Positions 10,770 to 19,110 of a stretch of 62,969 nt of DNA are shown piece by piece. Source of the DNA: Candidatus Opimibacter skivensis. Lineage in GTDB: Bacteria; Bacteroidota; Bacteroidia; Chitinophagales; Saprospiraceae. The DNA lies in contig JADKGY010000014.1 in NCBI GenBank assembly GCA_016722045.1, positions 1-62,969 on the forward strand. The letters run 5' to 3'. The position numbers and the translations under genes are program-made. Numbering within the stretch: position 1 is the stretch's first letter; each line of letters starts with the position of its first letter. The notes beneath the pieces are model-generated. The model was not told the origin of the DNA. It did no database searches and worked only from the letters and a program-made list of their open reading frames with translations.

Positions 10770-12090
10770 ACTATGAAAAAATATAATCCAATTCTAATTA
10801 TGTTGCTTTTCGTTCAAAGCATTTTTGTTTTGCAGGCGCAGCAAGTGGAGAAATCTACATTTGGTGTTTTTGCACTAACAAATGCAACCATTGAAACGGT
10901 TACGAAAGGCAAATTGGAAAATGCTACAGTGATCATTCGTAATGGAAAGATTGAAGCAGTGGGTACGAATGTCCCTATACCTGCAGATGCGCAGGTGATT
11001 GATTGCAAAGGCCTGACGATTTATCCGGGCATGGTGGATAGTGGAACACATTTGGGTTTGCAGGAAATAGAATCGATATCGGTAACACAGGATTACGATG
11101 AGATGGGAGAGCTTACACCTGAGATGCAGGCCTTGACGGCTATCAATCCGAATAGTGTGTTGATACCTGTGACGCGTGTGAGTGGTGTTACATCAGTGAT
11201 CGCATCACCTTCAGGTGGTTTATTTCCCGGCACTGCAGCTTTGATAAATCTTGAGGGATATACACCGGAGCAAATGTATGCAGGGTTTAAAGCTATTGTG
11301 ATGAACTTTCCATCAACGGGAAGAAGAGGACGATATGATAGAAGGACAGATGAAGATGTAAAAAAAGATAGTGATAAGGCCATCAAAAAATTAAATGAAA
11401 CCTGGGATAGGGTTAAGACATATGCCGCAATAGATTCATCTACAAATGGAAAAGCGGATTACAATCCACAGTTGGCTGCACTGGTACCTGTATACAGAGG
11501 CAAGGCGACGGCGATGATCGAAGTGAATAAAGAATCGGATATACTATCTGCATTAAAATGGATAAAGGAAAATAAAATCAAAGCGATATTGACTGGTGTT
11601 GATGAAGGATGGCGAGTTGCAGATTCGATTGCATTAGCTGGTATACCTGTCATCACCGGTCCGGTGATATCACAACCGACGAGAGAATCTGATCGCTATG
11701 ATCAGGGTTATAAAAATGCAGGTTTAATGCACAAAGCCGGCGTGAAAGTGGCCATTCGTACTGATGATGCTGAGAATGTACGGAATCTTCCGTTCAATGC
11801 AGGATTTGCTGCTGCGTATGGAATGAGTAAAGAGGATGCCATGAAAGCGGTAACAATTGTACCTGCCGAAATTTTTGGTGTAGCAGATAAAATCGGTTCG
11901 ATAGAAGTGGGAAAGGATGCCAATATATTCGTTTCTACAGGTGATCCTTTTGAACCGGCTACGCAGATAAAACAACTTTTTATTAGTGGTTGGCATGTGC
12001 CCGCTCGAGTCGAGACAGACGTTGTTGTATGAAGAGTTTTTGAAGAGGAGTCCGGGGGTGACGAAAGAGCAGGTTCCGGGGAAGTCGTGA
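10770..12090 (+). CDS. Secreted amidohydrolase-family protein (third of three), altered metal site, 3' frameshift
   Basis: The first sensible ATG is at 10770 (MKKYNPILIMLLFVQSIFVLQAQ, signal peptide); the TTG nine bases earlier is less likely. The body has FALTNATIETVTKGKLENATVII, the turn TIYPGMVDSGTHLGL where a normal enzyme has DAHTH, GVTSVIASPSGGLFPGTAALI, and the end IFGVADKIGSIEVGKDANIFVSTGDP. Ligand positions are replaced (GTH for H-x-H, RTDDAEN near the end), so activity is doubtful. The frame stops at 12032. A shift near 12005 restores SRQTLLYEEFLKRSPGV and a stop at 12090, which matches the usual C-terminus of this group. Ten bases downstream of the second amidohydrolase, so probably one operon. 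Confidence 0.85.
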
Positions 12091-12212
12091 GAGCGTGAGA
12101 GCGTAGAGGTGAGGGTGAGAGAGTGAGAGGTAGAGAGAGTTGAGAATGAGAATGAGAGAGATGAGAGAAGGAGAGTGAGAGAAGTGAGAGAGGAGATGAG
12201 ATGTGAGATGAG
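12085..12212. repeat. Purine-rich low-complexity tract (gtgaga/gagat units)
   Basis: About 130 bases of imperfect gtgagag, gaatgag and gagatga units directly after the amidohydrolase stop, almost purely purine on the plus strand. Related tracts occur in other gaps of the window (4.3, 46.4, 51.1, 57.7 and 59.3 kb). No coding potential is visible. Confidence 0.8.
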
Positions 12213-12620
12213 ATTTCAGGTTTTAGTTTTAGGCTTTTAGAAATACATTCGTCCAAGTCCGGCATCCGTTTATCCGGCATTCAGCAATGAAGCTTGGAAG
12301 CTGACCTGACAAAGCCTTAAACCACTGGGCCCCTTTCCCTATTTTGTATTTTTTAGCCTCCTCTGTCTTAACCTTTATTTTTGTGATTTTTGTGATTGAC
12401 ATGATATTATTTTTCTTGAGGTATCAGCTTTCATTTTTGATCCTGAAATGATCTCTAACCGCTATTTGAAGTATCCTAACTTCAAATCAATATATTGCAG
12501 CTCCCTCCACTATTAAATCTTCTAAAAGCAGACTGTGTCTGCCATTCGAAATCTTTCAATCTTGAGGATATTTTGACAGATATATGAATCCGATAAATTT
12601 CGACCTTACACACTCATCCT
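12213..12620. other. Intergenic, no gene seen
   Basis: About 400 bases, AT-rich, with no open frame that resembles a protein and no RNA gene that I can recognise. The stretch 12360-12420 has a run of related tttttgtgattt words on the plus strand. Confidence 0.5.
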
Positions 12621-12900
12621 TGGGCCACAGCTCAGCAACCAAGGGGAGTTCCAATCACGTTTTGAACTGATACGTATTTATTCCGTTTGAGTGAATAGCT
12701 TTAACCCCTAAATCCCCTGTGCTTCGGCCTGCTAAACTCAGCCTTGTGCTACAGCTCAGCAACCAGGGGACTTTTGATCACAAGTAAAAGTATCAATTAA
12801 AACCCAAATCATTTGTTTTACAAAAAAGATAATCGACCTTTTCTGATCGCTGGTCCATCTAGTGCAGAGACAGATTGGCCCCTAAATCCCTAAAGGGGGC
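12620..12900. repeat. Three divergent copies of a cccctaaatccc/ggggactttt hairpin element upstream of the DAHP synthase gene
   Basis: The element pairs a C-rich left arm (cccctaaatccc at 12710 and 12881) with a G-rich right arm (ggggactttt at 12766; gggggcttt at 12893). The first two copies share acagctcagcaacc (12629 and 12752). The third copy is short: cccctaaatccctaaagggggct at 12881-12903. Related C/G-arm repeats are widespread in Bacteroidota intergenic DNA. Each can fold as a hairpin. Whether they control the gene at 12939 is open. Confidence 0.6.
12818..12873 (+). pseudogene. Truncated duplicate of the 5' end of the DAHP synthase gene
   Basis: This stretch reads KKDNRPFLIAGPSSAETD and is nearly the same as KKHNRPFLIAGPCSAETE, the start of the intact gene 130 bases downstream. 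The Cys of the GPCSAET motif is replaced by Ser, and the copy ends abruptly in the cccctaaatccc repeat. Similarity extends about 60 bases upstream of both copies, so a tandem duplication that includes the leader is indicated. Confidence 0.75.
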
Positions 12901-12938
12901 TTTCGATTTTCCTTAGTATCTACTAAATCTCAAATCCT

Positions 12939-14003
12939 TTGTTTCAGAAAAAACACAATCGACCTTTTCTAATTGCTGGACCCTGTAGTGCAGAGACAGA
13001 AGAACAAGTCATGACAACTGCGAGAGAATTGGTGGCCGCCAATATCGATTTGTTCAGATCGGGTATCTGGAAACCACGTACACGCCCGGGTGTATTTGAA
13101 GGAAAAGGTTCTATTGCATTGCCATGGCTGAAGAGAGTGAAGGAAGAATTTGGTTTGAAAACGACCATTGAAGTGGCGAATGCAAAACAGGTGGAGAAGG
13201 CCCTTGCTTTTGGAATTGATGTGTTATGGATAGGTGCGCGTTCGACAGCGAATCCATTTTCGGTGCAGGAGATAGCGGATGCATTGCAGGGTGTGGATAT
13301 ACCTGTGATGGTGAAGAATCCTACGAATCCGGATCTTGAATTGTGGATTGGGGCGATAGAGCGTGTGCAGAAAGCCGGAGTGACAACTATTGCTGCTATC
13401 CATCGTGGATTTTCATCTTATGGAAAATCGATGTATCGGAATGAGCCTTATTGGGAAATACCGATTGAGTTGAGAAGACGAATGCCGGGTATTCCTTTGT
13501 TGTGTGACAACAGTCATATCTGTGGAAATCGAACGGAGTTGTTGAATGTGGCGCAGTATGCACTGGATCTGAATTATGATGGATTGATGACGGAGACGCA
13601 TTGTGATCCTGATCATGCATTGAGTGATGCTGCGCAACAAATCACACCTGCAACTTATAAATTGCTCATCGATAAGCTTGACTTTAAGCGGGAGATGACG
13701 GATGACAGTGATTTCCTTGAGTACATGGATTTTGTGCGAAAGCAGATTGATGAGATTGATCTTGAAGTCTTAAATCTTCTTGGTAAGAGAATGAAGTTGA
13801 GTGAAGAGATTGGGAAGCATAAAAAGCATAATCGCATTTCAATATTGCAAGTAAAACGATGGAATGAAATACTTGAGAAGGCGAAGGATATGGGAAGAGA
13901 GCGAGGATTGAGTGAAGGGTTTATTAGTCATTATTTGAGTGCGGTGCATCAGGAGAGTATACTGAGGCAATCACTAAGTATTGATGAAAAGAAAAAAGGT
14001 TGA
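12939..14003 (+). CDS. Bifunctional 3-deoxy-7-phosphoheptulonate synthase / chorismate mutase
   Basis: A fusion of a type I-beta DAHP synthase (residues about 1-260) and an AroQ-type chorismate mutase (about 265-350). Together they give the first step of the shikimate pathway and the branch step to prephenate. Visible are the GPCSAET motif, the substrate motif KPRTRPGVFEGKG, WIGARSTANPFSVQE, MVKNPTNPD, the metal-binding LLCDNSHICGNR and MTETHCDPDHALSDAAQQ. The mutase part starts FVRKQIDEIDLEVLNLLGKRM. This order (DAHP synthase first) is usual in Bacteroidota. No ATG fits: the first start in frame after a stop is TTG 12939. The gene is intact, in contrast to its upstream fragment. Confidence 0.93.
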   Translation: MFQKKHNRPFLIAGPCSAETEEQVMTTARELVAANIDLFRSGIWKPRTRPGVFEGKGSIALPWLKRVKEEFGLKTTIEVANAKQVEKALAFGIDVLWIGARSTANPFSVQEIADALQGVDIPVMVKNPTNPDLELWIGAIERVQKAGVTTIAAIHRGFSSYGKSMYRNEPYWEIPIELRRRMPGIPLLCDNSHICGNRTELLNVAQYALDLNYDGLMTETHCDPDHALSDAAQQITPATYKLLIDKLDFKREMTDDSDFLEYMDFVRKQIDEIDLEVLNLLGKRMKLSEEIGKHKKHNRISILQVKRWNEILEKAKDMGRERGLSEGFISHYLSAVHQESILRQSLSIDEKKKG

Positions 14004-14124
14004 TGTTAATATGTCAAATCGAGTGAGATCCCGATAAGACAAATCTTAATCATACGACATCGCATGAAGATCCGTTTGACTATGAAGGCAGGCAATCAAT
14101 GGAAAAATAAACGAATGACAAAAC

Positions 14125-14598
14125 TTAAACCTTCGGCAACAATATCGCATCCAGCATCGCCTTCAGCCTCATGAAGCCAAGAAGTTGTCCATCTTCACTG
14201 CTCATCACCGGCTCGTCATCTTCATCATCTTCATCATCAACAGGCAGGATAGAGAACGCTACAAAGTCGAGAAGATCCATCTCCGGATAGTCTTCTGAAA
14301 TCGAACTGATGAAGGCATCCAATTCACCATCGGCTTTTTCGAGGGCATCCCAGTTGGCATCTTCAAGATCGTAGAGATATTCCTCATCTTCTATTTCTTT
14401 ATACAGATCGGTCCGTTTAAGGCTCTCCATGCAGATGGTGCCGAGGAAGATCAGGTAAGCCTGGTCTTCTTCTGTCAGATCCACCTCATCATCCTCCATG
14501 ATCAGGTATTGGAGGCTATCCATGTAAGGGGTAGGATCTAAAGAGCCATTTTCACCTTGTTCAAGGATTTTGTCTATCAGTTCTTCGGTAACTTTCAT
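14125..14598 (-). CDS. Acidic protein of unknown function
   Basis: 157 residues with a strong negative charge: MKVTEELIDKILEQGENGSLDPTPYMDSLQ, a stretch LYKEIEDEEYLYDLEDANWDAL, and a run VDDEDDEDDEP before a last hydrophobic helix QLLGFMRLKAMLDAILLPKV. No signal peptide or membrane helix, so cytoplasmic. I do not recognise a named family. The ATG at 14598 is clear, with an A-rich leader. The gene stands alone, convergent with the DAHP synthase gene. Confidence 0.75.
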   Translation of the reverse strand: MKVTEELIDKILEQGENGSLDPTPYMDSLQYLIMEDDEVDLTEEDQAYLIFLGTICMESLKRTDLYKEIEDEEYLYDLEDANWDALEKADGELDAFISSISEDYPEMDLLDFVAFSILPVDDEDDEDDEPVMSSEDGQLLGFMRLKAMLDAILLPKV

Positions 14599-14639
14599 TG
14601 CTTCTTTTAATATATGAGGACAAATTTACATATAAATTC

Positions 14640-14830
14640 ACACTTCTTGTTTATGGGTTTATAGGTTTATGTGCTTATATGTTTATACGGCCAAATAGTA
14701 AAAGGGCTAGTTAGTTTTGTTTATAGGTTTATTAGTTTATAGGTTTTTAATCCTATACATCAATAAACTCATAATCCAATACTTCCATAAACTTATAAGC
14801 CTATAACCCCATAAACCTCTAAGCCCATAC
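14640..14830. repeat. AT-rich repeat of tttataggtttat words with inverted arm
   Basis: The first half repeats gtttata/ggtttat on the plus strand, and the second half (14760-14830) repeats the complement (ataaacctataa type), so the region can fold into a large imperfect hairpin. Short related pieces occur at 15822-15850 and 16618-16660. Confidence 0.75.
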
Positions 14831-14861
14831 GCGAATTGATTAGTTTTATGAAAAATTTGAA

Positions 14862-15815
14862 TTGAAAAAAATTGTTTTTCAAATAGCCTTCACAATTGCT
14901 CTCCTCATGTCCATCTTTAGTTGTTTTCGTAAAAAAGAAAATCTTCAATCCTGGCTGGACAAAAAATTTCCGGGGCAGTTTGAAGTCGTCGATAGCCGTC
15001 GGCGATTTATGGAACAGTTTCAGTTTTCAAAAAGAGTGACTTCGGTGGTGGCGTTCAAACAGGATACCCTCATTGAATTTGTGGTGATATGGTACAGGGA
15101 TGTACCGGATCTAAGAGTGAGCGCAGATGAAATTCAAAATGCGTTTGATCGAAGTAAAAAGGAAGCTGAACAGGCACGGGCATTGTATAAATCATACACT
15201 GAACATGGATCTGCAAAAGTGTCCATGGCCGTTGTCGAAGAAGCCGCTTACTTTTTAGTTTATGAAGAACCTTCGATGGAGAACAGGAAGAAGTATTTAC
15301 AGGAAATCCTGTCCACACTAGATCAAAAAAATGATTTTGCACAGACGAAGGTTTTTATTGATTTCATGGAAGATAGTACCTATCATCAGGAATTTAACGA
15401 CATCGTTCCTGCAGGATTTTGGAATCGGATAGACCATTATTATCAAGACAACAAAACGGTATCGATTGATTTTGCATGGTCACCAAAGATGAAGCCCGAT
15501 ACATTGGTGTCAAAGTGGACGTTGAATACGTATGCGAACAGAAGTAGCATATATCGGAATGAGGCTTATCAGGAGGCCTTAAAATGGGCAGACAAAAATA
15601 TCAAGCCACCCTACTATATAGAGCCTGATCAACTCGTATGGGATGACTTAGATGAACATGATCTGATGGCTATGCATTTTCATTTTCCCTACTATACACA
15701 AAAACCACCTGACGAAACAGAGGATATTGAAAGCCTTCGCTTAGGATATGTATCAGGCGTATACCAGGCTGACCAGAAGACATTCTCAAAAATTGTAAAA
15801 GGAAAAGAGTTTTAA
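14862..15815 (+). CDS. Lipoprotein of unknown function
   Basis: 317 residues with a lipoprotein signal (KKIVFQIAFTIALLMSIFSC, lipobox SIFSC), so anchored in the periplasm or outer membrane. The rest has two similar-looking halves with alpha/beta character: FEVVDSRRRFMEQFQFSKRVTSVV...LIEFVVIWYRDVPDL, and later AKVSMAVVEEAAYFLVYEEPSMENRKK...VFIDFMEDSTYHQEF. I do not recognise the family. The start is a TTG; the ATG 14 bases earlier is in another frame and stops at once. The 3' end has a decayed copy immediately downstream. Confidence 0.75.
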   Translation: MKKIVFQIAFTIALLMSIFSCFRKKENLQSWLDKKFPGQFEVVDSRRRFMEQFQFSKRVTSVVAFKQDTLIEFVVIWYRDVPDLRVSADEIQNAFDRSKKEAEQARALYKSYTEHGSAKVSMAVVEEAAYFLVYEEPSMENRKKYLQEILSTLDQKNDFAQTKVFIDFMEDSTYHQEFNDIVPAGFWNRIDHYYQDNKTVSIDFAWSPKMKPDTLVSKWTLNTYANRSSIYRNEAYQEALKWADKNIKPPYYIEPDQLVWDDLDEHDLMAMHFHFPYYTQKPPDETEDIESLRLGYVSGVYQADQKTFSKIVKGKEF

Positions 15816-15849
15816 GAAATGCTTATGGGCTTATTGGCTTATAAGGTTA

Positions 15850-15935
15850 TTGATCGTCTTCGCATAGGTTATACTCTGGTATTTGTCCGATAAATTATAA
15901 ACGATTACTAAGATTGTTAAAGGAAAGGGATTTTA
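15850..15935 (+). pseudogene. Decayed duplicate of the 3' end of the preceding lipoprotein gene
   Basis: Read in two frames this gives RLRIGYTLVFVR and KIVKGKGF followed by stop, against SLRLGYVSGVYQ and KIVKGKEF at the end of the intact gene. The DNA matches include cttcgc-taggtat and aagattgt-aaaggaaa-g-attttaa. It ends four bases before the next gene's ATG. Confidence 0.65.
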
Positions 15936-15938
15936 AAC

Positions 15939-16526
15939 ATGACAGAACGATTTGCAGATCCAGGCGTAAGTCTCTACCAACTCGCTACACATTTCATCGT
16001 GCATTGCCCAAAGTGTGATGGAAAAGCGCAGGTACTTCCATTCAATGGCTCATGGAAACTGACTTGTTCGAAATGTTTTCATGTCGAATTACCAGGTCAT
16101 TGGTATGGTTCGATGACGGCCTATGTGTCTGTTAAATGTCGTGTATGCCACCAGTCAATATCGAGGAGTGCTGAAGTGACCGGCGAGTGGGCCAAACTTA
16201 AAGTGAAATGTGATGAATGCGGGGATGAGTGTGAATATGAAGCAAAAATCTCCAGACACTATATGCATCACGGCCTGATGTGTGATTCGGTTTTTGGATT
16301 ACCGTTGTGGTTGCAAAAGGAATTCAGATCCGATCTTTTTTGGGCATTTAATTATGAGCACCTCAGCCTGCTAGAACAATATGTCCGTGCTAAACTACGT
16401 GAAAGGGGAATTGAAAATAAGGGGAGCAAAAACAGTTTGATGTTTAGCCGGCTACCTACTTTTATCACGAGTGCTAAAAATCGGGGGGAGATATTGAAGT
16501 TGATTGAGGAGCTCAGCGTGAAGTAA
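15939..16526 (+). CDS. Zinc-ribbon protein
   Basis: 195 residues, cytoplasmic. Four CxxC pairs stand in the first half: HCPKCDGKAQ, CSKCFHVELPGHWYG, KCRVCHQSI and KCDECGDECEYEA, enough for two zinc ribbons of the TFIIB/transposase type. The second half is helical (LFWAFNYEHLSLLEQYVRAKLRERG) with a conserved-looking SLMFSRLPTFITSAKNR end. Proteins of this layout are frequent in Bacteroidota; their role is not known. Nucleic-acid or protein binding is likely. No operon partner is obvious. Confidence 0.8.
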   Translation: MTERFADPGVSLYQLATHFIVHCPKCDGKAQVLPFNGSWKLTCSKCFHVELPGHWYGSMTAYVSVKCRVCHQSISRSAEVTGEWAKLKVKCDECGDECEYEAKISRHYMHHGLMCDSVFGLPLWLQKEFRSDLFWAFNYEHLSLLEQYVRAKLRERGIENKGSKNSLMFSRLPTFITSAKNRGEILKLIEELSVK

Positions 16527-16745
16527 AGGTCTGTCGTTTTAGGCAAATTCCCGGCTAATCAATGAATTTAGAGAGTTTATAATTGCCGCCTTCGGAGACA
16601 AAGGTTGAGAGAGTTTAGCTTATGGGTTTATATGATTATAGGCTTATATTTATACAACTTATTCATTTTCAATAAGTTGAATAGAATTGAATATGATTTT
16701 GACTTTTGACGGATAGGTGGTATGTTTGCAGTCCGATTTTAGAAA

Positions 16746-16820
16746 GGGAGTATAGCTCAGCTGGTTCAGAGCATCTGCCTTACAAGCAGAGGGTCCGCGG
16801 TTCGAACCCGTGTACTCCCA
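16746..16820 (+). tRNA. tRNA-Val (anticodon TAC)
   Basis: Full cloverleaf: acceptor gggagta/tactccc, D arm with agctcagctggttcagagc, anticodon stem tctgc/gcaga with loop cttacaa (anticodon TAC), T arm cgcgg-ttcgaac-ccgtg, discriminator A. The CCA is not encoded. It marks the left edge of the block of giant secreted proteins. Confidence 0.96.
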
Positions 16821-16825
16821 CAAAA

Positions 16826-16862
16826 AGAAGGTCATCCGCCTGAGGTGGATGGCCTCTTTTAT
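16826..16862 (+). terminator. Rho-independent terminator of tRNA-Val
   Basis: aggtcatccgcc and ggtggatggcct pair around a TGA loop, followed by a T run. It starts within ten bases of the tRNA 3' end and also lies at the 3' end of the leftward secreted-protein array. Confidence 0.85.
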
Positions 16863-16923
16863 TTTGAACTTCTTTGTTCCGCTGCTTCTTTACACTGGTT
16901 GATTTGTCTTTAATGAAAGTCCA

Positions 16924-18990
16924 TCATTTTTCAACCACATATTCAACCACATCACTAAAGTAACTTTTTGTATCGTCTTTGTAATTAACCTTAACCATAT
17001 AATAGACAGTGATCGGTCCTGACAAAGGTTCAGTAAATGAAGATTCAACCGGTTCTACGTACTTATACTTACCCAGTTTATTTTTTTCCCATCCCCTGTA
17101 CATTAATATGGATGAAATCTTATCTTCTTGATTACTTGACCAGGTTACTTCTATAGCTTTCTTTTCTGCATCATATTCAGCTCCAATAACTATATGTGGA
17201 TCAAATACCACCTTAGGAGCTTTCATTTGTAATACCTGCATTGGAGCCATCCCTGAGATAAGATTGACATGATCGATCGCGCGCATAGTGTATGCATATC
17301 GATTTCCATACGCAAGTCCTGGATCAAGGTAAATACTATCCTTGTACAGTGAATCAAATTCAGCTACTAAGGCCCATCCTTCTTTACTATCGAGATTGCG
17401 TCGGAATAACTGGTGCTTTACAACATCACTGCTACCGCTTTTGCCCCAATATACTTCGATAGTGTCATGAACCTGAGATAAGTGCAGAATGACAGGTGTG
17501 CCCGGAGGAATAATATCCGGCCTTTCAAGAACAATCGGTTTAGTAAATGGAGAACGATTATTTCGTTTATCAACTGCCTGCAATACATAATATACATTCT
17601 TTAGCCCAAGATGAAGAGAGACAGAATCGATAAATGTGGAATCCAGTGTGGGCTTACCATTTTGAAGTGAATATTCATCTGTGTCAAAATTAGATCTGAA
17701 TATTTTATACCCCCATAGATCAGGCTCATGATTCGGATGCCAACTTATGGAAACTCTTCCTAAGGTGTCAATAAATGCACCGATCACGACAGGAGTGACA
17801 GGGGGCGTAGTATCCATGCCCATTACGAAAACCGGAAAACTTGAAACGGGTTCGCCATCGATGGGATCAATTTCTATCCTGTAATAATTGGTTTCAAAGA
17901 CCATGGGACTATGTATCTCCCGGATATCTTTTGCCAATGTATCAATAGACACATATTTACCATCGAGTTTGTCAGATCTAAGGAGATTAAAGTCTTTGAT
18001 CAGTTTAATATCCCTTTCATCAATCACCCATTTTAAATGAGCGGTATTATTATTCTCTTGGTCTGCGAAGGTGATCTGTGGTGAACTTTGTATCACATTA
18101 TACCCATATCCTTTTGCTACGGCTGAAGCTTCAGATATGTTTCCAAAATAATCCATCGGCTTAAGTCGGTAATAAAATTCCTTATAGTTAATCGACAAAG
18201 AATCTTCTGTTCCAATATTAGAACCTTCTTTATTACCATCAATACCAACTGCAGGATCAAGCAATGGCAGTGCGTTGATTTTGAAAAACCGCTCTCCATC
18301 ATTTGATCGTTCGATGTAATATCCCATGTAATCCTTGTATTTATCCAGGACGTCCCATTCAAGACGTACTTTATGGTCACCCCATTTGGCGATCAGCGTA
18401 GGTGTCCAAATCGATTGCTTTTCTGTATTAATCTCATGCGTACGGGAAGGAAATCCTGGAACTGAGATAACACAGTGTTTAGCGTTTCGGTTAACATTCT
18501 TTATCACCACTCCCAATCCTACAGCATTTCCGAGTCGCATATCGTAACTGCTATAAAATGATAACATGCTCAACCGAAACGAATCTACTGTATGAGCACT
18601 AGTCTTAACCATCTGTTCAGTAATACTTTGTAAATCTTTGCCGCTGCCGGAATGATCAGGATAAATCAAACCAATGCAAGCATCATAAAAACTGAGAAGA
18701 TCAGCAGGTGCCTGATTCGCCTCAGCCTGGAATTGTTTTGCATCAAGAGGAATCACATTTTGGGTTGAGAGTTTTTCTCCATTTTCACCCTGAATTTCTA
18801 TAGTATAACCAAGTTTAAACGCTCTTTCCCATTCCTCCATAGATGCAGGCTCCCAGCGTAACATCAGATTGTCATTGATTATTTTGGAAATGATGGGGTG
18901 GGGAAGCACAATCTGGGCATTGAGTGAACTATAACCTGTAAAGATTATCATCAATGTCAGGCTTGATAGAAAAGTTATTCGGTGTTTCAT
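16924..18990 (-). CDS. Secreted fibronectin type III-repeat protein
   Basis: 688 residues with signal peptide (ITFLSSLTLMIIFTGYSSLNAQ). A region with QSITEQMVKTSAHTVDSFRLSM precedes about four fibronectin type III-like modules (roughly 200-310, 320-400, 405-500, 500-595) with the typical PPVTPVVIGAFIDTLGRVSISW and GYKIFRSNFD strands. A last beta module ends VYYMVKVNYKDDTKSYFSDVV. There is no T9SS sorting domain or lipobox. It is the last gene of the leftward array, 120 bases after the 1,188-residue gene. Probably a periplasmic or surface scaffold or adhesin; the partner is unknown. Confidence 0.85.
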   Translation of the reverse strand: MKHRITFLSSLTLMIIFTGYSSLNAQIVLPHPIISKIINDNLMLRWEPASMEEWERAFKLGYTIEIQGENGEKLSTQNVIPLDAKQFQAEANQAPADLLSFYDACIGLIYPDHSGSGKDLQSITEQMVKTSAHTVDSFRLSMLSFYSSYDMRLGNAVGLGVVIKNVNRNAKHCVISVPGFPSRTHEINTEKQSIWTPTLIAKWGDHKVRLEWDVLDKYKDYMGYYIERSNDGERFFKINALPLLDPAVGIDGNKEGSNIGTEDSLSINYKEFYYRLKPMDYFGNISEASAVAKGYGYNVIQSSPQITFADQENNNTAHLKWVIDERDIKLIKDFNLLRSDKLDGKYVSIDTLAKDIREIHSPMVFETNYYRIEIDPIDGEPVSSFPVFVMGMDTTPPVTPVVIGAFIDTLGRVSISWHPNHEPDLWGYKIFRSNFDTDEYSLQNGKPTLDSTFIDSVSLHLGLKNVYYVLQAVDKRNNRSPFTKPIVLERPDIIPPGTPVILHLSQVHDTIEVYWGKSGSSDVVKHQLFRRNLDSKEGWALVAEFDSLYKDSIYLDPGLAYGNRYAYTMRAIDHVNLISGMAPMQVLQMKAPKVVFDPHIVIGAEYDAEKKAIEVTWSSNQEDKISSILMYRGWEKNKLGKYKYVEPVESSFTEPLSGPITVYYMVKVNYKDDTKSYFSDVVEYVVEK

Positions 18991-19110
18991 TGAATATTAC
19001 ATTAAAATTGACAGATAAACATATTAAAATAATACAATATACGTTTAAGGCAAAAATCCTGCCATTTCCTTTTTCTCTCAGGTGATGATTATTAAGATTT
19101 AGGTGAATGG

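Noticed and set aside
11708..12280. Long leftward open frame opposite the third amidohydrolase (190 codons).
   Set aside because: It is antisense to a clear amidohydrolase and its Ser/Leu/His-rich part comes from the purine repeat tract.
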